Shown here: positions 13,084 to 23,800 of the stretch, one piece after another
How the letters are laid out: every line of letters starts with the position of its first letter
How positions within the stretch are numbered: position 1 is the stretch's first letter
Source: Ciona savignyi
Taxonomy: Eukaryota; Chordata; Ascidiacea; Phlebobranchia; Cionidae
DNA length: 64,000 nt
NCBI GenBank assembly: GCA_000149265.1
Contig: CH002510.1
Coordinates: 476,310 to 540,309 of the forward strand
Direction of reading: 5' to 3'
Notes under the pieces: generated by a model
What the model was told of the DNA's origin: nothing
What the model saw: the letters and a program-made list of their open reading frames with translations, nothing else
Database searches by the model: none
Translations under genes and position numbers: made by a program

Positions 13084-14580
13084 CGTGCACCTCGGTCCAC
13101 TAACTCAGCATAAAAGTCAAGTTGCTGTCTTCAAAAAACCAAATTCAAGCTAGAACATGCGTGAGCGATGATTACGTCACACTGGCTTAATGATTAACGA
13201 AATGATGCCAATACTTCAACTAATAGCATATTCTGTTAAGGGAAACTTAATATTAAAACTGATGCAACGTACATACCACTAGTTTTGGATTGTTTATTCT
13301 AAGTCTCTGAAATTGTATATCTACAAACAGTTCACCAAGTGCTGTACTGTGTAAACATAGTGTATTTAACTGACTGTTTTTATCGATGAATATAAAACTT
13401 ACGTCACCTTTAGTTGAATACGAACTGTAACGTTACACTTTAATAGTTCATTTGATACCCCTCTGACGTTTAACAAAGTAAAATTCGATAAACCTTTCTT
13501 GAAAACCTGCGTCTGAGTTGTAAGGCACTGGTTACTGAACCTTGATGATTATCGCTCATGACTAACTCACAAGCAATGGACGAGTAAATCGAAACGAGAC
13601 GGCAAATTTCAAGCACTGCCGCAGCAAGAAAGAAGGCAGGAAATGAAGCGAATCTCTTCAACATTAGACGGAGCCGCAACTCTTGCGAAAAAAGCCCGGG
13701 ATTATAACGTCTGCTTGTGACGGACGCCACCTTACAATAGCTCAGCGGGTATTGTTCGTTGTACCAAAACAGCGTGAAATATTAGGAGACAAAAATATGT
13801 ATCCTATTAATAATAAAGGTCGTCTGCATCTCTGATTGATTGACGGAAAAATGTATTGCTTTAAAAAGTCAAGCATTTTCCCCTAAACAAGGCTATACAA
13901 CTTTGTAAAGATGAAACAATGACAATCAAAATCTTTACCGAGATGCCAGAATCACTGCTAATGATCTAAAAACAAATCGGGTGAACTCCTGACCCATTTT
14001 CTTAGCTCCTATTTGCTTTTAAGAAAGTGGCCCACCAATCGTAAACACACTAAACATGATTTCAAGTACCGTTGATCCACTTTTATGTTTCCGTGTGTAT
14101 ATAGTAATCAGATCAAAAAAATGTAGTTTTTCATTTAGTCGGCTGATATTCTAAATTACTTGGCACCGTTTAACGAATTATTAGCAGCAATTTACAGTAA
14201 CGGCATGTCGTAAACTAATGTTGGACAAAGACAAACGACGCGTCCTATCTCCACGGTCGATTTTACATAGAATTGACAACACCTAATAATTACATAACGA
14301 ACAATGCTCGAGTGCCATTTGAAGTCGATCGTAAATTTGAACACACTTTGCCGCGAAAAGGGCGTTCCTGTCCAGGGAAAGTGCCAAGTTTGGGTTGGTG
14401 TAATCACTCTGATTGTTAATAACGTCATGGCTATTTATGTACCATGTTTGACTAGGATAGAAATATGACGAATTATACAAATAAAAAAGTAAACGTTTAT
14501 CTCATAATACAAATAGTATCTATGGAATGCTCTTCCAATTCATATTACGCTTATTTGGTTTAAAGTAAATCATTTTTAAC

Positions 14581-14802
14581 TCAGTGATAAATGATACTGT
14601 GTCTGTGTGCATACATCTGTTTTAAAAGTTTCAATTTAGACGTTGTCGGTTTCTTATAACCTAGGATAACAAATACAACATTTGCCATGTGTATGCCATC
14701 GCAGTGAAGTTGCCAGAGAAATTTCTGCAAGGTTGTAGTAGTTGGATTTAGTTCATTTTTTGAACAAGCCATTGGAGTCTCCTGTGGCAGTTTAATATTC
14801 TG
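14581..14802 (-). CDS. Possible orphan coding exon, function unknown
   Basis: Reading on minus, an acceptor-like GACTTACAG is followed at about 14802 by an open frame that ends at TGA (14581-14583). The frame holds an ATG 11 codons in and about 63 further residues, including KFLWQLHCDGIHM and NVVFVILGYKKP. The composition looks coding, but I recognise no family and found no partner exon upstream. It could be the last exon of an unseen gene, a piece of a transposon, or chance. Confidence 0.22.
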   Translation of the reverse strand, partial: QNIKLPQETPMACSKNELNPTTTTLQKFLWQLHCDGIHMANVVFVILGYKKPTTSKLKLLKQMYAHRHSIIYH

Positions 14803-15446
14803 TAAGTCATGTATGATTTTGTTATAAAGCGTGAGTAAAATTTATTCAATTATTTTACACTGGCATTCAATGTGCCCTGAGACGTCGAAATGCAGACAAT
14901 TCTGATTATTATGTGAACCTTTGCGGGGATGTTTGTTTGTATTTACACGGTAGGATGTAAACAAAGCAACCGCCTTATCACCGCGGGTAAGTGTGATTTA
15001 CTATGTAAACATAACACTTTTAGTTTTTTCATTTAATCGACATTTTGCAAAGGTTTAACATTTTTAAAACAAAACTTTAAAAGGTCGAAAATCTACATAG
15101 ATTAATGGTTAAACGTCTGCTTTGTATATCCCACCGACATTGACGATGGCAAGATCCATTTTAAAGGATTACAAATGTAGGTGGTATACTAAAAATATTT
15201 ATTTTTTAACAGGCATTACAAAATGTATCAGACTAAGCAGGGACGTTTTTCTTTTTTTTAATAACCGTATAGTAAACCGAAAAAAACATCGAATGGGGCA
15301 ATATCTTTTATCAATAGACTTAGAATTTACACAAATATCGTCGACTCGTTTTTGATTAGTTTATGTTTCATCGCAGCGGGAAACTCCGTGGTGAATAGAA
15401 GGAGCTTATTAAACTAATATCACGCTAGTGTTTGAGCAAGAGCTTC

Positions 15447-15644
15447 GGAATGTATCCAGCCGAAATTCAGAGCATCTTAGTATTATCTTGTCTCGTCCTC
15501 GTCAAGGCACGTGCTTGTTTATCCACAGTTTCCTCCAGATGCGATAATGTTTACCGAAGGTCTCAACAAGATTTAATAAGGATTTATAAATCAAACCAAA
15601 TGCTATACTGCGTGTATTGCATCTGCAAGTGGCATGGTATATAG
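15447..15644 (+). CDS. Possible small secreted cysteine-containing peptide
   Basis: From an ATG at 15450 the frame encodes about 64 residues. The first 22 look like a signal peptide: a short polar start, then the hydrophobic run ILVLSCLVLV, then KARA. The remaining ~42 residues hold five cysteines, including a closely spaced C-x2-C-x-C group near the end, and are net basic. An odd cysteine number and no recognised family keep this low. It stands 1 kb upstream of the granulin gene in the same orientation. Confidence 0.2.
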   Translation, partial: GMYPAEIQSILVLSCLVLVKARACLSTVSSRCDNVYRRSQQDLIRIYKSNQMLYCVYCICKWHGI

Positions 15645-16666
15645 CATGAGCGATGGCTGCATATTAAAAGGATACTTAATCACGTAAGGATTAGGAAAAC
15701 GCTACCAAAAAATAAAAAGATACATTTTTGCCAGAATGTTGACTTATCCACAGTGTGGGGCCTCGAAATTTAATTAAACAGGACCATAAAATGTTCAACC
15801 TAAAACGGAATTTACAGAAGTTAAGCTTCTATTCCTTGAGGTTAAGTCAGAAAATATCGTTTTTTTAGAATTTTATTTTGTATAATCGTCGCGTTAACCG
15901 TTTGGCCACATGACCGTACTCCGCCAAAAATAGTACGTTACAATTACGTTTTTGGTCTAAACAGCGACATCAGTGGTTAAACACCATATTGCGAAGTTAT
16001 GCGCTAACAAAAATGGTAGATTTATTTTTACTATAACAAAAGGTTTACAACTATTTTAGCTGTCAAATTTTTATATAGTTGATAACGCATGTTTACACCA
16101 TGACCGGTGGTTTATATTTTTTTTTTATAAAAAGTAAAAATAAATAGTTATGTTTACCATGTGTATTGTTATATTATACAGGGTGAATGTGCAATTGTAG
16201 TTGCGCACCACATATGGGTTATGTTCAGATGCGAAATTCTAAGTGGATAATACATCGATTAAGTTTAAAGTGCAAAAGCGGATAACCGAACCAAATTCCC
16301 AGAAATCGGAAACGTGGCTGGTGATGTCACTATGCATATGATTCATTTGATGGGAACCGGATAGACACGGACCTACTATTTTGCATGGCGACAACCGCAA
16401 GTTGTATTTAGTTTAGATTTAAGTACTGTGGTTGGAAATGTTGCTCAGTACTTTTCTTGTTGTATTTCACCTTTTTAAATGTATTTTAAATAACAAAACC
16501 TCCGGTTTTCAGCTATAATACAACCCAAATCAGCATCGATCGGCGTCTAATGTTAAAGCAATGTTTATAAGAATTCAAAGAAATATTAACTTGTATATAC
16601 CTAACTTTTTTAACTATATATAACAGGTGAAAAAATAAAATAAAAAAATAAACGACGAACGAAATT

Positions 16667-19662
16667 ATGTATTTTTGCAATTATGCATCTTATTTCGTAG
16701 TTTATGCTTTATTGCTCTCAGACAGTGTTACTTTGAATGTTCTGGCAAATGTGATGTGCGATACCTCGCATTACTGTCCAAGTGGTAACACTTGCTGTAA
16801 GCTATCGAGTGGTCAATGGGGATGTTGTCCATTACCCAAGGTAAGGTCGCAACATAGAATGAAAAACTTGCAATTTGTAGGTAATACTTATATCTACAGG
16901 CTGTATGCTGCAAAGATCAAAAGCACTGCTGTCCTTCAGGCTATACCTGTGGTGTTTCGGGCTTATGCATTAAAATAAGTGGTTCGAAAGTCATTCCATG
17001 GTTAACCAAAACAGGTACATTTTTATTTTATAGATACATTCCGTTAACGAGATATCAAACTGATTTAATTGCAGCTCTTCCACTTTTTGTCATTTTTTTG
17101 GCAATAACAGCAAAGGCAAATGCCAATTCACACATAATATTAAAACAACATAGGCTTAAACTATAGGCAGTGTCAAGATACATCACTATATTTTAAACGA
17201 TTTTGAATGTACACCTTATGTGTGTGCGTGCAGAAACGATCGGGTTCCCTGCGGTTAACAAATAACACTTAGTATTTATGGGTCCCAATTGAAAAATTGG
17301 GACACATATTGTTTTTGTCCGTTTTTTTTTTCTTTTTTTTTTTTTTTCTTCTTTTTTTTCTTCGTCAAAGGTTTGACAGGCATGGCATGGCGCCCCGACA
17401 TCTACCAGAAGGAATAATGGAATCGTAATGAAACTTAGCCATTTGTTAGACAACATGGTCTAGATATGCAGAAACCAAAATTTTGGGTGATAAATCAAGG
17501 GGAATTCCCCTGGGAGTTTAAAAACCAAAACGGTATTTTTTATAAAAAAATTAGCTTTTTGTGGCATATCGCTTAAACAGCTGCTCCAATTTGAATAAGA
17601 TTTGGTAAAATGTAAGTACATTAGACATTGATTTAACTATTGAAAAAAATAAAAAAATTACCTAGGGAAATACCCTAAAAATAAGATTTTGTTCTCAAAT
17701 CATGATTGTGACAGGCATGGCATGGCGCCCCGACATCTACCAGAAGGAATAATGGAATCATAATGAAACTTAGCCATTTGTTAGACAACATGGTCTAGAT
17801 ATGCAGAAACCAAAATTTTGGGTGATAAATCAAGGGGAATTCCCCTGGGAGGTTAAAAACCAAAACGGTATTTTTTATAAAAAAAATTAGCTTTTTGTGG
17901 CATAGCGCTTAAACAGCTGCTCCAATTTAAATAAGATTTGGTAGAATGTAAGTGCATTAGACACTAATTTAACACTTGAAAAAAATAAAAAATTTACCTA
18001 GGGAAATACCCTAAAAATAAGATTTTGTTCTCAAATCATGATTGTGACAGGCATGGCATGGCGCCCCGACATCTACCAGAAGGAATAATGGAATCGTAAT
18101 GAAACTTAGCCATTTGTTAGACAACATGTTCTAGATATGCAGAAACCAAAATTTTGGGTGATAAATCAAGGGAAATTCCCCTGGGAGGTTAAAAACCAAA
18201 ACGGTATTTTTTAATAAAAAAATTAGCTTTTTGTGGCATAGCGCTTAAACAGCTGCTCCAATTTGAATAAGATTTGGTAGAATGTAAGTTCATTAGACAC
18301 TGATTTAACACTTGGAAAAAAAAATTACCTAGGGAAATAGCTACCCTAAAAATAAGATTTTGTTCTCAAATCATGATTGTGACAGGCATGGCATGGCGCC
18401 CCGACATCTACCAGAAGGAATAATGGAATCGTAATAAAACTTAGCCATTTGTTAGACAACATGGTCTAGATATGCAGAAACCAAAATTTTGGGTTATGAA
18501 TCCAGGGGAATTCCCATAAGACGTTAAAAACCAAAACGTTTTTTTTCTAATAAATTAGCTTTTGGGGGCATAGCGCTTGAACGGCTGCTCTAATTTTGAT
18601 CAGATTCGGTGAAATGTTGGACCATTAGACACTTTGTGCCAATTAAAAAATAGAAAACATTTACTTAGGGTAATTTCCTTGAAAACGAAGATATGTTCTT
18701 GATCTACGATTGTAACAGACATTCCATATCGCACTGACATCTCTAATAAGCAGTATACAAGTCAGATTAAAACTTTAAGAATTGTTCCATAACATAAGTC
18801 ACTTATAAAAACAGAAACTTATCTACTAAACCCAGGGGAATTTCCAGAAACCATTAAAAAATAAATTGGGCTGTTTTGGGAATTTAGCCTTATTTCACTA
18901 CAGTGCTTGAAAAGAAGCTTTAATTTAAAATATTTGTGGTGAAATGTTCGTAAATTTTAGACGTTTATCTTTTATTTAACTGCACATGAAAAATAAGTTT
19001 GGTTGGTTAACTATGGGACCCATGCGTTTATGCTTGCAGAAACAAACTATATACTCGGTGTATAAAATACAAATTATGATTAGGGACCCTGTAGCATGAA
19101 TATATGGCACACAACATGTGTTTTACAAATAGTGGTGGTTAAACACGTGGTTGACACTTTCTAGTTCTTAAACAAAGTGCAAAACGTTTGTTTTCGCAAG
19201 CAGACATCAATGGATTCCCGAGTTAACAATCCAAACTCATTATATATGTTTTTTAATTGAAGAATTCACATTGGTATACAAAAAATAAAAAAGCTGCTAA
19301 AATTTTTCAACTTGATTAAAACATATCTTTCGTATACTGTTTGCGTGTGGTTTAAGTTTATGAGGATTTCTGGGATAAAACGATTATAGATGGATATTGC
19401 AAACAAACGGTCGTCGTGCTTATACAGCTCTAAGAAGTTTAATTTATTATTTCTTTATATTTCTGTTTTTATGGGTTAAAGCAGAATATTTATTGATTTA
19501 AGTTTGTGTAAAGTGTTCGGGTTTAAAACTTTAACATGTAATTTTGTCAAATCATTTGTTCCAATCGCAGAGAGTCTTGTGCAGAAAGTGGAGAGAGTCC
19601 CTGCTCGAGTGATTAAAAAAGTACGATTCGCACCACAATCGGAAGAAATTTATGACTTTTAA
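16667..19662 (+). CDS. Single-domain granulin (progranulin-like), 3 exons
   Basis: Secreted cysteine-rich protein. Exons 16667-16840, 16900-17014 and 19571-19662 join in phase 0 and phase 1 to give 381 nt, 126 aa. Residues 1-28 form a signal peptide (FVVYALLL core). Residues about 29-83 are one complete granulin domain with all twelve cysteines in the family pattern: VMC, YCPSG, TCCKL, WGCCPLPK, AVCCKDQKHCCPSGYTC, LC. The domain is split by intron 1 directly after CCPLPK. A short basic tail (VIKKVRFAPQ) follows from exon 3. Vertebrate progranulin has seven and a half such domains; short one-domain granulins occur in other animals (family knowledge). The third exon is 2.55 kb away because intron 2 holds a large tandem-repeat element; its phase fit is exact, but it is the least certain exon. 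Confidence 0.85.
17279..19164 (+). mobile_element. Transposable element with ~335-bp internal tandem repeats, copy 1
   Basis: The left end is a small hairpin (GTCCCAATT, loop, AATTGGGAC) at 17282-17302. A T-rich tract follows (17321-17361), then four good copies of a ~335-bp unit starting GACAGGCATGG at 17375, 17710, 18046 and 18381, then a decayed fifth unit from about 18715. The right end reads GTGGTTGACACTTTCTAG, closing at 19164. The same two ends bound the other copies at 51651, 52954 and 57812. There is no coding capacity. CTAG ends and an imperfect terminal hairpin suggest a non-autonomous Helitron-like element (inference). It sits in intron 2 of the granulin gene. Confidence 0.75.
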
Positions 19663-20896
19663 TTATAATCACCATGACGCTCATACTATTTATGCATCCT
19701 TTTTATTCATCAGTTTGTAATTTCTATACCCACGTAATAATACCCGTTAGTTGCAATCCTAATGCCTACATAGCGTATTTTTATATATGGTTATTGTAAT
19801 ACAATATATCCGGTTTGAACAGTATATCAAATTAGGTCAAATCTGTACTTTAGGCTGTTAAGTGGTAGTTTATATTTGGTGTAAAAAAAAATGTGTAGCC
19901 TATAAAAAGTATAGCATAAATTTGTTAAAGAGCCTATCAATTTTTTTTTCAAATGAATGAAGACACATAAAAGTTATAAGATAAGGTAGTGTCGGGTCAA
20001 TTCATGGCAATATAGTTTCAGCCTGATTGCACAAATGTTTCTTACTATTAAACCTGCCGACACGACGTGCTTCCAGGAACGCGAAGCAGGAAAAAAATTA
20101 TCATGGGTTCATAAGCACCAAAACATTCGTTTACTTATACTGATATTTTGAATGATTTAAAAGTTAATAGAATGTAGGAAGCAATGAAACACGATTAACG
20201 CAATTTTGGACGCGTTACAACCTGACTGAATTAGCGATGTTATTTAAGCCTATATACGCCACGACTCTAGAAACGACAATAGGGGTGATGTGTCTTTTTT
20301 ACTTGGAATTTGTCCGAAAACAGAGAAAGATTGCATCTTTTTTGTTTGTCTTTATGGGCATCTAACTTGTTGTGGTGGTCGATACCTCTGCGCATACAAA
20401 GTAGTCTCGCGTTCCTTCCTTAATCCACAGTTAAGTTGATACCAATTTCGATTCCGGACCTCTTCTGCTAAAAGATTAAGCTCTAACCAACAAAAACTTT
20501 TGACATTGACACCGGAACGCGTAAAATAGAGCATTACAATAGTTAAGCGACCAAATGGGTAGACGACCAATTTATACACAGAGTTATATACAAAGTGAGC
20601 CAAACCAAACACTGTATAAAGCTTCGAAACCAAATCCACTTAAAAAAGTTAAAAAACGCCAAAAATTTGTTCGCTTTAACCACAGAATCTCTAGTCTCTT
20701 TACAAGCTTGTACTTTAACCAGCGACTAACGCACAGTTTTCTGTATTTTAACCAGCGACTAACGCACAGTTTTTGTGTTTGTTTACATTACGTTTTCTTG
20801 AAGACAAAGTGTTCTCATGATTTGGTATTTTACCTGTGATTGTTTTAAGCAGAAACAACCTGCGTGTAGACGTATCGTGTGACCTGGCCATTCCTG
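19663..20896. other. Intergenic, with a 33-bp tandem duplication upstream of LETMD1
   Basis: No coding exon is visible. At 20715-20773 a unit containing TTAACCAGCGACTAACGCACAG occurs twice with a 33-bp period, about 125-180 bp before the LETMD1-like start codon. It may be promoter sequence, but no transcription-factor site is certain. Confidence 0.35.
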
Positions 20897-23800
20897 ATGC
20901 CGATGATTTTACGAACTGTAGCTCCAGGTTTGCGAATCTTAATTCGCGGGCAGGTAAACGGCATAAACTGTTGGAAAAGCTTAAACAAACTCTCAGTAGT
21001 GCAATTCGTCCGTCACACCTCTCAAAATGACCTTTCTTCATCACCGTTTTGCTTGGATAACTTTTCTATCCAACATCAAATGTTTCATACGAGTGTTCAA
21101 CTGTATAAACGAAACGAACCACAGAAGTACAAAAATACAATCAAAAAGTTTATTTTTAATGCTGGAATGATGATAGACAACTTAGTTGAATCTATTTCTC
21201 CTGCTGCAAAGAAATATATGGATAATTGTGTGGCAGGTTGGCACAACTATTATTTAAGTTCGACCGATAAGTCTGGTGGTTTAGTGCGTCGCCTTTCAGC
21301 CGAAGGGATGCAGATTCGAAACTAGTTGCTAGTTAGTTGGTTGAGTCCTTGGACAAGGCACTTAACGGACATTGCCTGAACCTAGCAAGTTATTGGGTTC
21401 TACTAAATTTAAGGTACATATAAATCATATACAACATACTGCAATAGCTCCAATATTCTGACAGTGAGTGCAAGGTGATCTGACGATTGCCTGTGTGTTA
21501 ACCCCCTTGGTTTTTCCATTCATAGGGATAAACACAATTATCCTATCCTAAGAATGCATTGCTAATAATTAGTCCGGCCCGTCGGTCTAGCGGTTAAGTG
21601 CGTCGCCTTTCAATCGAAAGGTTGCAGGTGCAAAACTGGTCGCTCGCTAGTCGGTTGTGGCTTGGGCAAGGCACTTTACGGACATTGCTTGAACCTAGCG
21701 GAATAATGGGTTCTACAAAATTAAAGGAACATGTCTATCATATACAACACACTGCAATAGCTCCGGTAACTTGACGATGGGCGCGAGGTGATCTGACGAT
21801 TGCCGGTGTGTTAACCCCTAGCCACAACACAATGTGTGGTTGACAGAAAATTATATTTTATTATTCAGTATCTGAAACCTATGTGATTCGAGGAGTATTC
21901 TAATTTTGCAGTCAGGAACTGCTACATGCCTACAATATCAAACTTTTTAGTATTCTGAAGAAGTTTTAACCTACTCCTTATTTTTATCCAGNNNNNNNNN
22001 NNNNNNNNNNNNNNNNNNNNNNNNNNNNNNNNNNNNNNNNNNNNNNNNNNNNNNNNNNNNNNNNNNNNNNNNNNNNNNNNNNNNNNNNNNNNNNNNNNNN
22101 NNNNNNNNNNNNNNNNNNNNNNNNNNNNNNNNNNNNNNNNNNNNNNNNNNNNNNNNNNNNNNNNNNNNNNNNNNNNNNNNNNNNNNNNNNNNNNNNNNNN
22201 NNNNNNNNNNNNNNNNNNNNNNNNNNNNNNNNNNNNNNNNNNNNNNNNNNNNNNNNNNNNNNNNNNNNNNNNNNNNNNNNNNNNNNNNNNNNNNNNNNNN
22301 NNNNNNNNNNNNNNNNNNNNNNNNNNNNNNNNNNNNNNNNNNNNNNNNNNNNNNNNNNNNNNNNNNNNNNNNNNNNNNNNNNNNNNNNNNNNNNNNNNNN
22401 NNNNNNNNNNNNNNNNNNNNNNNNNNNNNNNNNNNNNNNNNNNNNNNNNNNNNNNNNNNNNNNNNNNNNNNNNNNNNNNNNNNNNNNNNNNNNNNNNNNN
22501 NNNNNNNNNNNNNNNNNNNNNNNNNNNNNNNNNNNNNNNNNNNNNNNNNNNNNNNNNNNNNNNNNNNNNNNNNNNNNNNNNNNNNNNNNNNNNNNNNNNN
22601 NNNNNNNNNNNNNNNNNNNNNNNNNNNNNNNNNNNNNNNNNNNNNNNNNNNNNNNNNNNNNNNNNNNNNNNNNNNNNNNNNNNNNNNNNNNNNNNNNNNN
22701 NNNNNNNNNNNNNNNNNNAAGCAATGGTACATGGTAGAATTCTTAGGGGATTTGAGTTGCAGAAAAATCGTTAATAATGTATATGTTTCAATACAACACA
22801 AAATATATATGCAGCAAAATCGAAACTGATTACTAGTTTTAGTGGAATTAGGTTTGTTGAATAACGCGTTCTAGCCAATGACCTTGTAATATCAAAAAAC
22901 AATGCAATATCAAAATTATAATTTTTTGAGAAATTGTTTTTTCCCATGTCAATGACATGATGTCATAATAACACTTTAATCCTTAAACTTTAATCACCTA
23001 TTTGCGATAAGCAGTGTGGTGTAATGTGATTATGATTACTCATGGAGCAAAATTCCTATTGGCCACAATGAAGGGCTGAAAGTCCAATTGGAGAGCTGCA
23101 ACTACATACAATTTTAATACAATTCTAATGTATAAAGTTTTGAATCATTTAGTTAGTTGCTGTTCTCTATTTTTATGATTTTTGTCACTAAATTCTGTCA
23201 AGAAATAAAAACACAAAATTTTCATTGAATTCAACCTAAGCGATTTTTTTAAACACATTGTTCATGATGTCATTTTCTAACCCTTGAAATATTGTATCAG
23301 TTGAACCGAGATGGAATAAAAGTTGCACCTCTTCTGCCCATATTTATGATGCCGATGGGACTTTTCATCATATTCTTTCCCGTGTAAGTATATATGTTTA
23401 ATAAAAAGTGTAAGAAAGCCCAAAAAGCTTCATAAGGCAATACCGGTAATCTGTTAAATTGCATAAGAAATCAGTAGTACATATTTTAAGTTATGGCAAA
23501 TGTTAATATCACATATGTCATTATATAGCATGTGTTATCAAGTTGTATACACTGTACATTTACTACTGATCTGTACTTATAGATTATAGACTGGTACTGG
23601 TTTATATTTTAGACCTGTACTTTATATATATATAGACTGGTTTATATTTTTAGAGTTGTGGTTTAAAGGCTTTAAGATTAAATGTTTAAATTCTGGAAAT
23701 TAAAATGCATTCACAGGTACTTCTTTCCACGCCACGTACTCCCACAAACTTTTTGGACGAGTTCACAGAGATACAAGTTCCTTTCTTCCTTGCATCGGGA

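Larger units (their letters stand above)
13084..16666. other. Divergent intergenic region between DDR and granulin
   Basis: The two flanking genes point away from each other, so this 3.6 kb should hold both promoters. I see no TATA box or CpG block I would defend. Two weak coding candidates inside it are listed separately (14581-14800 minus, 15447-15644 plus). The minus frame at 13470-13730 starts only at GTG, and I found no exon to join it to. Just before the granulin start, the sequence TAACTATATATAACAG at 16610-16625 resembles a 3' splice acceptor. Confidence 0.4.

Noticed and set aside
13470..13730. 86-codon minus frame upstream of DDR, possible first exon
   Set aside because: It begins only at GTG, has no donor in a matching phase, and the DDR signal-peptide exon at 12984-13083 already starts with ATG.
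17193..17456. Lys-rich minus frame of 87 codons
   Set aside because: It translates the poly-T tract and repeat-unit sequence of a transposable element; a near copy recurs at 51579.
17375..18715. CRISPR-like or satellite array
   Set aside because: Units are ~335 bp with no short-repeat/spacer pattern, and the array is bounded by the ends of a dispersed element, so it is part of a transposon.
21971..22801. Long minus-strand frames of 276 and 246 codons
   Set aside because: They consist almost wholly of N from the assembly gap.
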